DNA of 55,873 nt from SIG440 sp045578305 (GTDB taxonomy: Bacteria > Bacillota > Clostridia > Monoglobales > Monoglobaceae): positions 1-55,873 of the forward strand of contig JAZNKA010000067.1 in NCBI GenBank assembly GCA_045578305.1, in the 5' to 3' direction. Below, piece by piece: positions 1 to 8,973 of the stretch (positions are counted from its first letter, which is position 1; every line of letters begins with the position of its first letter). Made by a program: the position numbers and the translations under genes. Below the pieces are notes generated by a model, which was not told the origin of the DNA, searched no databases, and was given only the letters and a program-made list of their open reading frames with translations.

Positions 1-566
1 TATGTTGGCTTTATGCCGGTAATTCCGCAAAACGCTGCAGGCTGGCGGATAGACCCGCCGGTATCACTGCCAAGTGCTGCCGCGCAAAGACCTGCTGCAA
101 CAGCTGTCGCGCTGCCGCCCGACGAGCCACCGGGGACACAGTCGGTATTAAACGGATTTTTCGGCTTTGCAAAAGCTGAGGTTTGTGACGAACCGCCCAT
201 TGCAAATTCATCCATAGAGGTTTTTCCAAGCGGAACAAAGCCCTGTTTTTCGAGTTTTTCGATAACGGTTGCATTATACGGCGGCTTGTAATCGCCCAGC
301 ATTTTTGACGAACAGGTGGTTTTTATGTCCTTGGTACAGATATTATCCTTTATTGCCAGGGGAATACCGGTCAAAGGTGCAGAATTTCCACTTGCTATCA
401 TCTGGTCGGCAAGCTGTGCCGCACGGATTGCTTCGTCTTCGCATACAGTGTTGAATGCGCCAAGGTCAGAATTTGCCGATATATTTTTGAGGTATTCTCG
501 GGTCAGCTCGACAGAAGAGATTTCTTTTTTGTCAAGCTGTTTTCGTAAAGTTGAAATTGTATTCAT
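1..566 (-). CDS. gatA: Asp-tRNA(Asn)/Glu-tRNA(Gln) amidotransferase subunit A (5' part)
   Basis: GatA is the amidase subunit of GatCAB, which converts Glu-tRNA(Gln) or Asp-tRNA(Asn) to the amide form using ammonia from glutamine. The first 188 codons are in the window; the gene runs off the left edge. Amidase-signature elements are visible in order: AIKDNI with the catalytic lysine, then GGSSGGSA with the cis-serine, then DTGGSIRQPA with the nucleophilic serine. The ATG at 566-564 follows an AAGGAG ribosome site and lies 13 nt after the gatC stop, so the two are co-transcribed. gatB is not seen and would lie beyond the edge. Identification is firm. Confidence 0.96.
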   Translation of the reverse strand, partial: MNTISTLRKQLDKKEISSVELTREYLKNISANSDLGAFNTVCEDEAIRAAQLADQMIASGNSAPLTGIPLAIKDNICTKDIKTTCSSKMLGDYKPPYNATVIEKLEKQGFVPLGKTSMDEFAMGGSSQTSAFAKPKNPFNTDCVPGGSSGGSATAVAAGLCAAALGSDTGGSIRQPAAFCGITGIKPT

Positions 567-579
567 AAAAGCTCTCCTT

Positions 580-864
580 TTAGTCCACTATTTTGGGAAC
601 AACAAACTGATTTTCGATTGTCCGGGGTCCGTTTTTGACAATACCCTGCATATTTTCAAAAGTTTCGGTTTTGTCTTCACGAAGTGAAGAAAACGGCACG
701 GCGTTGCTTGTGTCAATGGGATTATACTCAAAATCCGAGTCACCAATGGTGTCCATAAGTTTTATGATATCGGTCATTTCTTTGCCGTATTCAGCCAGTT
801 CTTCGTCTGAAAGATAGAGCTTTGAAAGCTCGCACAAAAGGTCGAGTTGGTTTTTGCTTATCAT
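580..864 (-). CDS. gatC: Asp-tRNA(Asn)/Glu-tRNA(Gln) amidotransferase subunit C
   Basis: GatC is the small clamp subunit that holds GatA and GatB together. The protein is 94 aa, the usual size, and shows the family pattern: an N-terminal helix (LCELSKLYLSDEELAEYG), an MDTI core and a C-terminal REDK-like segment. I chose the ATG at 864-862 because the AGGGAAG ribosome site overlaps an upstream in-frame GTG at 873, which therefore cannot be the start. It is the first gene of a gatC-gatA transcript and has its own promoter about 35 nt upstream. Confidence 0.93.
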   Translation of the reverse strand: MISKNQLDLLCELSKLYLSDEELAEYGKEMTDIIKLMDTIGDSDFEYNPIDTSNAVPFSSLREDKTETFENMQGIVKNGPRTIENQFVVPKIVD

Positions 865-897
865 ATATATCACTTCCCTGTAAAAAGTCTATTCTAT

Positions 898-926
898 ATT
901 CTACCATTTTTGCATGAGTTTTGCAA
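898..926 (-). promoter_or_regulatory. sigma-A-like promoter of gatCA
   Basis: On the minus strand TTGCAA (926-921) and TAGAAT (903-898) are separated by 17 nt and point into gatC. It lies back to back with the pot promoter in the same 170-nt intergenic region. Confidence 0.65.
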
Positions 927-957
927 CACATATTTTGGGGTATTTTTTAGAAAATAC

Positions 958-986
958 TTGATTAAATTGCAAAAATTATGTATAAT
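958..986 (+). promoter_or_regulatory. sigma-A-like promoter of the potABCD run
   Basis: TTGATT at 958-963 and a perfect TATAAT at 981-986 are separated by 17 nt. The predicted transcript start is about 40 nt before the potA start codon. Confidence 0.8.
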
Positions 987-1035
987 GATGAGTGTATTTT
1001 GCAATCTTTTAGCTTAAATGGATTGGAGAAGGCTT

Positions 1036-2073
1036 ATGAATACTTTGATTGAATTAAAAAACATAACAAAAACCTTTGATGACCAGCAGGTTTTAAAAGG
1101 TATAAACCTTAAAATAAACGAGAACGAGTTTTTGACTCTTCTTGGTCCTTCGGGTTGCGGAAAAACGACCACTCTTCGTATTATTGCAGGCTTTGACGAG
1201 GCCGACAGCGGCGAGCTTTTGTTTGACGGAATTGAAATTTCAAAGCTTCCGCCTTACAAACGTGAGGTAAATACAGTCTTTCAGAAATATGCACTGTTTC
1301 CGCATCTTAATGTGGCAGAAAACATCGCGTTTGGACTTAACATAAAAAAGACAGACAAGACTGTGGTTGTGCAAAAGGTGGAAAAAATGCTTGAGCTTGT
1401 TGGCTTAAGCGGCTTCGAAAAGCGTGATGTAACATCGCTTTCGGGTGGTCAGCAGCAGCGTGTTGCAATTGCCCGCGCCCTTATAAACGAGCCGAAGGTG
1501 CTTCTTTTGGACGAGCCTTTGGGCGCTCTTGATGCAAGACTTCGCAAAGAAATGCAGACCGAACTTAAGAAAATTCAGAAAGAAGTAGGCATCACATTCA
1601 TTTATGTCACACACGACCAGGAAGAAGCTCTTTCGATGTCTGACACAGTTGTGGTTATGAATGACGGATACATCCAGCAGATAGGCACACCGACCGATGT
1701 ATATAATGAGCCCGAAAACAGATTTGTTGCAAGCTTTATCGGTGAGTCAAATATAATCGAAGGAACAATGATAAGAGACTGCCTTGTTTCATTTGACGGG
1801 TTTGAATTTGAGTGTGTTGATAAGGGATTTAAGGAAAACGAAGAAATTGAAGTGGTTTTAAGACCCGAGGATATAGATATCGTAAAACCCGAAAACGCCA
1901 AAATCAAAGGAACGGTAGAAAGCGTTGTATTCAAGGGTGTTCATTATGAAATTATGGTCAGGACCGAGCTTCGCAGCTATATGATACATACTACCGACTT
2001 TTTTGAGGTTGGTCTTGATGTGGGTCTTACCTTTGGGCCCGAGGATATCCATGTAATGTGGAAGATGGTTTAA
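1036..2073 (+). CDS. potA: spermidine/putrescine ABC transporter ATPase
   Basis: This is the nucleotide-binding subunit that powers polyamine uptake through PotBC. Of 345 aa, Walker A (GPSGCGKT) lies at about 37-44, the LSGGQQQR signature at 135-142, Walker B (LLLDEP) at 156-161 and the switch histidine near 193. The last ~100 residues fit a TOBE regulatory domain. I start at ATG 1036 because GGAGAAGG at 1025-1032 fits it; an in-frame ATG at 1018 lies upstream of that site. The gene opens a polyamine transport operon followed 26 nt later by potB. The paralogous Fbp/Ugp ATPases are similar, but the PotD-type partner downstream supports polyamine specificity. Confidence 0.92.
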   Translation: MNTLIELKNITKTFDDQQVLKGINLKINENEFLTLLGPSGCGKTTTLRIIAGFDEADSGELLFDGIEISKLPPYKREVNTVFQKYALFPHLNVAENIAFGLNIKKTDKTVVVQKVEKMLELVGLSGFEKRDVTSLSGGQQQRVAIARALINEPKVLLLDEPLGALDARLRKEMQTELKKIQKEVGITFIYVTHDQEEALSMSDTVVVMNDGYIQQIGTPTDVYNEPENRFVASFIGESNIIEGTMIRDCLVSFDGFEFECVDKGFKENEEIEVVLRPEDIDIVKPENAKIKGTVESVVFKGVHYEIMVRTELRSYMIHTTDFFEVGLDVGLTFGPEDIHVMWKMV

Positions 2074-2099
2074 TTTTGTTTTAAAAGGTGGGATTTTAA

Positions 2100-2918
2100 G
2101 TGAGATATTTCAAGAATCTCGTCAAACCGTACATAGCGTGGTCGGCTGTTATGATTGTTATACCGATTTTTATGATGCTTTTATATTCAATCACAAACAG
2201 CGGCAATTCACTTGTCAACATCCAGTTCACATTCGAGAATTTTAAAAGATTTACCGAGCCTGTGTACCTGAGTGTGTTTGTAAAATCAATCAAACTAGGA
2301 CTTATTACTGTTGCGATTTGCCTTGTGCTTGGCTATGCCCTTGCATATATAATTGCGCAGTTTAAAGAAAGCACACAGGGGATACTGATACTTCTTGTTA
2401 CCATACCAATGTGGATAAACATGCTGCTTCGTACCTATGCATGGATAAGCTTGCTTTCGGACAATGGTATTATAAACGCTTTTTTGGATAAGCTTGGCAT
2501 AGGTCCGATAAAAATGATGTATACGGATTTTGCAGTTATGATTGGACAAATCTGTGACTTTTTGCCGTTTATGATAATCCCGATACATACTTCGCTCAGT
2601 AAAATGGACAAATCCTATGTCGAGGCGGCATACGATTTGGGAGCAAACCCCGTGCAGACTTTTTTTAAGGTGGTATTCAAATTGTCCATACCGGGTGTTT
2701 TAAACGGTATAATTATGGTATTTTTGTTGTCAATCTCGACATTTGTAATACCAAAGCTTTTGGGTGGAGGTCAGTATGTCCTGATAGGCAACCTGATTGA
2801 AAGCCAGTTTGTGTCGGTGGGGGACTGGAATTTCGGCAGTGCCTTGTCGATTGTTCTTGCAGGAATAATCCTTTTTGCAATAAAATGGATGAAGAAGATT
2901 GATACAGGAGAGAACTAA
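2100..2918 (+). CDS. potB: spermidine/putrescine ABC transporter permease PotB
   Basis: A 272-aa inner-membrane permease with about six hydrophobic segments and the cytoplasmic EAA loop (YVEAAYDLGANPVQTFF, about residues 178-194) that contacts the ATPase. It forms the translocation channel with PotC. The start is GTG at 2100, preceded by AAAGGTGGG. The gene sits between potA and potC with short gaps, so it is part of one transcript. Substrate is inferred from the operon, not from this sequence alone. Confidence 0.9.
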   Translation: MRYFKNLVKPYIAWSAVMIVIPIFMMLLYSITNSGNSLVNIQFTFENFKRFTEPVYLSVFVKSIKLGLITVAICLVLGYALAYIIAQFKESTQGILILLVTIPMWINMLLRTYAWISLLSDNGIINAFLDKLGIGPIKMMYTDFAVMIGQICDFLPFMIIPIHTSLSKMDKSYVEAAYDLGANPVQTFFKVVFKLSIPGVLNGIIMVFLLSISTFVIPKLLGGGQYVLIGNLIESQFVSVGDWNFGSALSIVLAGIILFAIKWMKKIDTGEN

Positions 2919-2950
2919 ATAAAATCTTTAAGACAGAGAGGTGAGTGCTT

Positions 2951-3757
2951 GTGAGGCGAATTGCCAGACTTTCAAAGGGACTGTATGTGCTTTTGTGTTT
3001 TGCGTTTTTTTATACACCGATTTTTGTTACAATGATATTTTCGTTCAATTCGTCAAAGTCATTGACCAAGTTTACGGGATTTTCGCTGAGATGGTATACT
3101 CAGCTGATTGAAAATTCCGAAATTATGTCGGCAGTCTGGGTGTCGGTCAGCGTTGCGGCTCTGGCAACAGCGATATCGACTGTTCTTGGAACAATTACCG
3201 CTATAGGTCTTTCGAAAAGCCGGAAGATTATCAAGGAATGGCTGACGAATATCAACAATATACCGATAATGAACCCCGAAATTGTGACGGCAATCGGTCT
3301 TATGCTTTTGTTTTCGGCAATGAAGTTTGAAAAAGGTTATCTCACAATGCTGCTTGCACATATTTCGTTTTGTACGCCTTATGTGATAACAAGCGTTTAT
3401 CCAAAGGTGCGTGGGCTTGATGTCAACATAGCGAATGCAGCTATGGATTTGGGTGCAACGCCGTTTCAGGCGCTTACAAAGGTAATAGTGCCTATGATTA
3501 AGCCGGGCATAACCGCCGGTATGCTGCTTGCATTTACAATGTCGTTTGATGACTTTGTGATTTCGTATTTTGTCAGTGGCAACGGTGTAATGAATATATC
3601 AATGATTGTTTACAATATGACCAAACGGACAAACCCCACAATCAACGCACTTTCGACCATAGTTATTGTGGTTATATTTGTGGCGGTGCTTGTGGTGAAT
3701 GTTATTCCAAAACTCAAGAATAAGAAAGGCAGGAAGATAAATGAAAAAAATATTTAG
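2951..3757 (+). CDS. potC: spermidine/putrescine ABC transporter permease PotC
   Basis: The second channel subunit, 268 aa, with about six membrane segments and an EAA loop (ANAAMDLGATPFQAL). Two in-frame GTG codons compete: 2945 overlaps the GAGGTGAG ribosome site, so the start at 2951 is preferred. Its 3' end overlaps potD by 17 nt, and the potD ribosome site lies inside potC, which suggests translational coupling. Confidence 0.9.
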   Translation: MRRIARLSKGLYVLLCFAFFYTPIFVTMIFSFNSSKSLTKFTGFSLRWYTQLIENSEIMSAVWVSVSVAALATAISTVLGTITAIGLSKSRKIIKEWLTNINNIPIMNPEIVTAIGLMLLFSAMKFEKGYLTMLLAHISFCTPYVITSVYPKVRGLDVNIANAAMDLGATPFQALTKVIVPMIKPGITAGMLLAFTMSFDDFVISYFVSGNGVMNISMIVYNMTKRTNPTINALSTIVIVVIFVAVLVVNVIPKLKNKKGRKINEKNI

Positions 3758-4781
3758 TTTTGCAATTTGTATTGTGGCAGTGGCAGTTCTTTTTGGCTGC
3801 GGCGGGGAGAAACCTACTCTCAAGGTATACAATGCGGGTGAATATATAGAAACGGCACTCCTTTCGGATTTTGAAAATGAGAATAATTGCAATGTTGTGT
3901 ATGAAACTTTTGACTCAAATGAGTCTATGTATACAAAAGTTATGAGTGGCGAAAAATATGATATTATTATTCCGTCTGACTATATGATAGAAAGACTTGC
4001 CAAAGAGGGCTTTTTGCAGGAAATTGACAAGAACAAACTTTCGAATTACGGCGAAATTATGGACAATGTGTTGTCGCAGCCTTTTGATGCCGAAAACAGA
4101 TACTCGGTACCGTATTTCTGGGGGTCGGTAGGGATACTTTATGACAGCACCAAGGTTTCGGCAGAAGATTTGAAAGATGGCTGGGAAATTCTTAAAAACC
4201 CAAAATACAAAGAAGATATCTATATGTATGATTCCGAGCGTGACTCGTTTATGATTGCTCTCAAAGCACTTGGGTTTTCTCTCAATACACACGACAAAGC
4301 CGAGCTTGACAAAGCTTATGAATGGCTGATAGAGCAAAAAGAGATAATGAACCCGATATATGTCGGTGATGAGGTTATTGACAGTATGATTTCGGGCAAC
4401 AAGGCAATGGCAATTGTGTATTCGGGCGATGCTGCATATATTATGTCCGAAAACCCCGATATGAGATATTTTGAGCCCACGCAGGGGACAAATCTCTGGA
4501 TTGATGGTATGGTTATTATGAAAGATTCAGAAAATACCGACCTTGCGCACAAATTTATTGATTTTATGACAAGGTCTGAAAATGCAATGGCAAATTCGGA
4601 AATGGTCGGATATTCTTCGCCGGTAAAGCCTGTTTTTGAAGAACTTAAAGAAACTGTATACAGTGAAGTCGAGGCGTATGTGCCAAGACAAAACGGTGAC
4701 AAAGACGAGTTTTTCAGATATCAGGACAGCGAAACAAAAAAATATTGTGCAGAGCTTTGGACAAAGGTTAAGGCACAGTAA
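3741..4781 (+). CDS. potD: spermidine/putrescine-binding lipoprotein
   Basis: The extracellular substrate-binding subunit of the polyamine importer, 346 aa. A type II signal peptide ends in a lipobox (LFGC) with the lipidated cysteine at residue 20, as expected for a Gram-positive cell-surface receptor. The mature part is of the PotD/PotF periplasmic-binding class: ligand-binding-like aromatic and acidic residues occur (VPYFWGSVGILYD, LWIDGMVI). It overlaps potC and completes the potABCD set. Putrescine versus spermidine preference cannot be told from sequence. Confidence 0.9.
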   Translation: MKKIFSFAICIVAVAVLFGCGGEKPTLKVYNAGEYIETALLSDFENENNCNVVYETFDSNESMYTKVMSGEKYDIIIPSDYMIERLAKEGFLQEIDKNKLSNYGEIMDNVLSQPFDAENRYSVPYFWGSVGILYDSTKVSAEDLKDGWEILKNPKYKEDIYMYDSERDSFMIALKALGFSLNTHDKAELDKAYEWLIEQKEIMNPIYVGDEVIDSMISGNKAMAIVYSGDAAYIMSENPDMRYFEPTQGTNLWIDGMVIMKDSENTDLAHKFIDFMTRSENAMANSEMVGYSSPVKPVFEELKETVYSEVEAYVPRQNGDKDEFFRYQDSETKKYCAELWTKVKAQ

Positions 4782-4804
4782 GATAAAGAGGAGAAAATCA
4801 CTTT

Positions 4805-5365
4805 ATGTATATAATTGCAGGGCTTGGCAACCCGGGCCGAAAGTACACGGGGACCAGACATAATATGGGGTTTGAAGCCCTTGATGCTGTTGCGGCAAAG
4901 TATAACATTGACATAAAAAAGTCCAAGTTCAATGCTCTTTATGGAGAAGGTACAATCGAGGGCGAAAAGGTTGTACTTATAAAACCGCAGACTTTTATGA
5001 ATTTAAGCGGTGATGCTGTCAGGGAGTTTAAGAACTGGTATAAGGCCGACAACTCGCAAATAATAATTATATATGATGATGTATCTTTACCTGTCGGGAA
5101 AATGCGAATTCGTAAAAAAGGCAGCGCAGGCGGACACAACGGGATGAAGAGTATAATCTATCAGCTTAATTCTGATGAATTTCCAAGAATAAAGCTGGGG
5201 GTCGGAAGTCCTGAAAACCCCGATTTTGACCTGGCGGATTATGTGCTTGGAAAGTTTACAAAAGACGAGGTAAAAGTGCTTATACAAACGGCAATAAATA
5301 CCGCTGATGCAGTTGGTGAGATTATTAGAAACGGCTGCGAAAAGGCAATGTCAAAATTTAATTAA
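4805..5365 (+). CDS. pth: peptidyl-tRNA hydrolase
   Basis: Pth cleaves the ester bond of peptidyl-tRNA released from stalled ribosomes and recycles tRNA. The 186-aa length is normal. The N-terminal block GLGNPGRKYTGTRHNMGF carries the key Asn10 and the catalytic His19; the DDVSLPVG and GGHNGMKSI motifs follow. An AGAGGAGA ribosome site precedes the ATG. It starts 23 nt after potD with no terminator between, and mfd follows 23 nt later. The pth-mfd pairing is common in Bacillota. Confidence 0.96.
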   Translation: MYIIAGLGNPGRKYTGTRHNMGFEALDAVAAKYNIDIKKSKFNALYGEGTIEGEKVVLIKPQTFMNLSGDAVREFKNWYKADNSQIIIIYDDVSLPVGKMRIRKKGSAGGHNGMKSIIYQLNSDEFPRIKLGVGSPENPDFDLADYVLGKFTKDEVKVLIQTAINTADAVGEIIRNGCEKAMSKFN

Positions 5366-5388
5366 ATTTTCAAAAAGGTTTTGAAAAA

Positions 5389-8300
5389 ATGAATGGATTT
5401 TTAAGCATTTTGGAAAATCTGGCAGAAGTTGAAGAAATAACAGGGGGCCTCCTTCGCGGAGAGTCCCCTGTAAGTGTTGTCGGGGCATCCGATTCGGCAA
5501 GGGTACATTTGGCTTATTGCATTTGTGAAAAGTGCAAGAAGCTACCTCTTTTTGTGACGACAACAGATGCACAGGCACGAATGATTTTTGATGATCTGAG
5601 CTATTTTTACAAAGGTAAGTCCCTTTTGTTTTTAAACCGGGATTTGCTTTTTTATGACATAGAAGCATCTGCGACAGATATAAAGAAAAAGCGTCTTGAA
5701 ACAATAGACAAGCTTGTTCGTTTCCCTTCGGAATATGCCGTTGTCACAACGGTTTCGGCGCTTTTGAGTGCTACTGTGCCAAAAAACGCCTATGCAGAAA
5801 AGTCAATAACTTTGAAGATAGGTGACGAAATCGAGTTTGACGATTTGACACAGATAATGGTTGATTTTGGCTACCGCCGCGAGGATATGGTGGAGGGACC
5901 CGGGCAGTTCAGCATAAGAGGTGGAATATTTGACTATTTTCCGTTCTTTGGCGATATGCCAGTCAGAATAGAATTCTTTGATTGCGAGGTTGATTCAATA
6001 AGACATTTTTCTGTCGAAACCCAGCGTGCAATAGCAGATGACGGTGAAGAGGTTTTGGCAAGGATTACACCTGCCGATGAAATTGTTGCGGACAAGGAAA
6101 CAAGAGAAAATGTTGTTAAAGTTCTTGAAAAACGCCTTAAAAAACTTGAGGCAAAGGACGAATCCGACGAGAGCATTGAAAAACAAAAAGCTATACTTAA
6201 GCGGGATATCGAAAGATTTGAGCAGGGGGTAGCGTTTCCGTCACGGGATAAGTATATTCCTGAAATTTATGGTGATAAAATCCCGACAATTCTTGACTAT
6301 CTGACCGATAATTATCTCGTTTTTGCAGATGACCCGGCAAGGATATATGAAACGGTAAAAGGAGAAACAAGCAGATTGGGGGAAAATATAAAGGACCTTT
6401 TTGAAAGGGGCATTTTGTCAGCAAATAAAGTGTGCTATAGCCTTGATTTTTCGGATGCCGCAAAAAGAATAAAGCAGATGGGAGCGGTAAATCTGTGCCC
6501 GCTTTCACACGCCGGCGGCGAACTGAAACCACAGAGGGCGGTAAATGTTTCGGTCAAAAGCCTTACTTCGTATGGCGGTAAACTGGAGTTTTTTTATGAT
6601 GCGCTCAACTTTTACAAAAAGAATAAGTACAGAATTTTAATTTTGGCAGGAAGTGAATACCGAGCCCAAAACCTTGCAAAGCAGCTTGAAGACGAAGGTG
6701 TTTTGTGCAGCTTTTCTGATTCGGTCAAAGAGCTTCCTGAGGAGGGAAGTATTCTTATTGCAAAGGGTGGACTTTGCAGAGGGTTTGAATATCCCCTTAT
6801 CCGGACTGTTGTAATCAGCGACAAAGAGATTTTTGGTGGGGAACGGCGAAAACGCAGGCGTTTTAAGGTGGACAAAAAGAATAAAATTGACAACTTTACA
6901 GACCTTTCTGTAGGGGATTTTGTCGTACATCAGAATCACGGCATAGGACAGTATACCGGAATCGAGCGTTTGACGGTTGAAGGCGCGCAAAAGGATTATC
7001 TTAAGATAGTTTATAAGGGCGGGGATTCACTTTATGTTCCTGCTGACCAGCTTAATTTGATTTACAAACACACATCAAATGACGGAGCAAAGGTAAGGCT
7101 TAACAGCCTTGGCGGACAGGACTGGAACAGGGCAAAGCAAAAGGTTAGGCAGTCCTGCAGTGATATGGCAAAAGAGCTTGTGGAGCTTTATGCACAGCGT
7201 CAGACGATAAAGGGGATTGCATTTTCGAAGGACACCGAATGGCAACGTGATTTTGAGACGGCGTTTCCCTATGACGAAACCGATGACCAGCTCAGGTGCA
7301 TAAGCGAGGTTAAAGCAGATATGGAAAAACCATGCCCGATGGAGAGACTTTTGTGCGGCGATGTCGGGTACGGCAAGACCGAGGTTGCTATGCGTGCGGC
7401 GTTCAAGGCAGTTATGGACGGGTATCAGGTCGCATATCTTGTCCCCACAACAATTCTTTCAAGCCAGCATTACAACAACTTCAGACAAAGAATGAAGGAT
7501 TATCCGGTAAACATCGCAAACCTTTCGAGGTTTTCGACCCCGACACAGCAAAAAAATATCATCAAACAGCTCAAAAGTGGCGAATGTGATATTGTTATCG
7601 GAACGCATAAAATCCTTCAAAAGACAATTGAGTTCAAAAAACTGGGACTTTTGATTATAGACGAAGAACAAAGATTTGGGGTTTCGCACAAAGAACGCAT
7701 AAAGGAAATGAAAAAAGAGATAGATGTTCTTACTTTGTCAGCAACCCCCATTCCAAGAACACTTCATATGTCTATGACAGGGATCAGGGACATGAGCATA
7801 ATTGCCGAGCCGCCGGGGGACAGATATCCGGTTGCAACTTATGTTATGGAATATGATGAAGATGTAATCCGCGAGGCAATAGCAAAAGAGCTTGCCAGGG
7901 GCGGACAGGTGTATTATCTGCACAACCGCGTGCAAGGGATAGAAAAAACAGCACTAAGCATACAAAAAATGCTTCCCGAAGCACGGGTTGCAACGGCTCA
8001 CGGCAAAATGTCGGAGCGCGAGCTTGAAAATATAATGATTGATATGTCAGACGGCGCAATCGATGTTTTGGTGTGCACCACAATAATCGAAACAGGACTT
8101 GATATACCCAATGTAAATACTATAATTATCGAGGATTCGGACAGACTTGGACTTGCACAGCTTTATCAGCTGAGGGGCAGGGTGGGGCGTTCCAATCGCC
8201 TTGCATATGCTTATCTCACCTACAGGCGCGACAAGGTTCTTAATGAGGACGCGCAAAAAAGACTTCGCGCGATAAGGGAGTTCACTGAATTTGGCTCGGG

Positions 8301-8898
8301 CTTTAAAATTGCAATGCGCGACCTTGAAATAAGAGGTACAGGAAATGTGATAGGCCCCCAGCAAAGCGGACATATGGAAAGCGTAGGATACGAGATGTAT
8401 TGCAAGCTTCTTGCCGAGAGCGTGGGCGAAATTCAAGGAGTTGAGCCTGAAAGCGAAACAACCGCAACAGTTGATTTGCCGGTGAGCGCGTATATTCCTG
8501 ATGGGTATATTTCGGCACATGCCCAGCGAATAGGTGCTTACAAAAAAATTGCCGCAATAGAAAATCAGGAGGATTTGCATGATGCCTATGACGAGCTTCT
8601 GGACAGATTTGGCGAAGTCCCTGACGTAGTTAACAATCTTATGGAAATTTCGCTTATACGAAAGATTGCAGCCGAAAAGAAGTTTACTGAAATCAGGGGA
8701 AGTAAGACAAACCTTGTGCTGCTTTTTGACCCGGACAATGCCCCTGATCTTTCGGACCTTGTGGTAAGTGAAGCGTTTATGAAAAGACAGGTGGATATCA
8801 AAAGCGGAAAGAAACCCAAAATCATATACAAAATTCAGAGCAACAATTCAGCACCTGAGTATTTGAAGCTTGTAAAAGATTTTGTTGAAAAAATATAA
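5389..8898 (+). CDS. mfd: transcription-repair coupling factor Mfd
   Basis: Mfd is an ATP-driven DNA translocase that displaces RNA polymerase stalled at lesions and recruits UvrA. The 1169-aa protein has the full layout: N-terminal UvrB-like domains (about 1-350), the RNA polymerase-interaction domain (DFVVHQNHGIGQYTGIERL, near 510), the RecG-like helicase core with Walker A GDVGYGKTEVA near 655 and DEEQRFGV near 760, the TRG region (LRGRVGRSNR, near 930), and the C-terminal TRCF domain that masks UvrA binding. ATG 5389 follows AAAAAGG. No odd insertions are seen. Confidence 0.97.
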   Translation: MNGFLSILENLAEVEEITGGLLRGESPVSVVGASDSARVHLAYCICEKCKKLPLFVTTTDAQARMIFDDLSYFYKGKSLLFLNRDLLFYDIEASATDIKKKRLETIDKLVRFPSEYAVVTTVSALLSATVPKNAYAEKSITLKIGDEIEFDDLTQIMVDFGYRREDMVEGPGQFSIRGGIFDYFPFFGDMPVRIEFFDCEVDSIRHFSVETQRAIADDGEEVLARITPADEIVADKETRENVVKVLEKRLKKLEAKDESDESIEKQKAILKRDIERFEQGVAFPSRDKYIPEIYGDKIPTILDYLTDNYLVFADDPARIYETVKGETSRLGENIKDLFERGILSANKVCYSLDFSDAAKRIKQMGAVNLCPLSHAGGELKPQRAVNVSVKSLTSYGGKLEFFYDALNFYKKNKYRILILAGSEYRAQNLAKQLEDEGVLCSFSDSVKELPEEGSILIAKGGLCRGFEYPLIRTVVISDKEIFGGERRKRRRFKVDKKNKIDNFTDLSVGDFVVHQNHGIGQYTGIERLTVEGAQKDYLKIVYKGGDSLYVPADQLNLIYKHTSNDGAKVRLNSLGGQDWNRAKQKVRQSCSDMAKELVELYAQRQTIKGIAFSKDTEWQRDFETAFPYDETDDQLRCISEVKADMEKPCPMERLLCGDVGYGKTEVAMRAAFKAVMDGYQVAYLVPTTILSSQHYNNFRQRMKDYPVNIANLSRFSTPTQQKNIIKQLKSGECDIVIGTHKILQKTIEFKKLGLLIIDEEQRFGVSHKERIKEMKKEIDVLTLSATPIPRTLHMSMTGIRDMSIIAEPPGDRYPVATYVMEYDEDVIREAIAKELARGGQVYYLHNRVQGIEKTALSIQKMLPEARVATAHGKMSERELENIMIDMSDGAIDVLVCTTIIETGLDIPNVNTIIIEDSDRLGLAQLYQLRGRVGRSNRLAYAYLTYRRDKVLNEDAQKRLRAIREFTEFGSGFKIAMRDLEIRGTGNVIGPQQSGHMESVGYEMYCKLLAESVGEIQGVEPESETTATVDLPVSAYIPDGYISAHAQRIGAYKKIAAIENQEDLHDAYDELLDRFGEVPDVVNNLMEISLIRKIAAEKKFTEIRGSKTNLVLLFDPDNAPDLSDLVVSEAFMKRQVDIKSGKKPKIIYKIQSNNSAPEYLKLVKDFVEKI

Positions 8899-8913
8899 AA
8901 TATGGTTTATAAT
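8885..8913 (+). promoter_or_regulatory. sigma-A-like promoter of the foldase gene
   Basis: TTGAAA at 8885-8890 and TATAAT at 8908-8913 are 17 nt apart. The -35 lies within the last codons of mfd, so the foldase gene can be transcribed apart from the pot-pth-mfd run. Confidence 0.7.
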
Positions 8914-8973
8914 AAAGTTTAGAGGAATTATGATTATATTTTTATTTAATTAAATATGAAAAGAGGCAAAGTA

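Noticed and set aside
865..873. GTG start for gatC at 873
   Set aside because: It overlaps the AGGGAAG ribosome site, which is correctly spaced for ATG 864.
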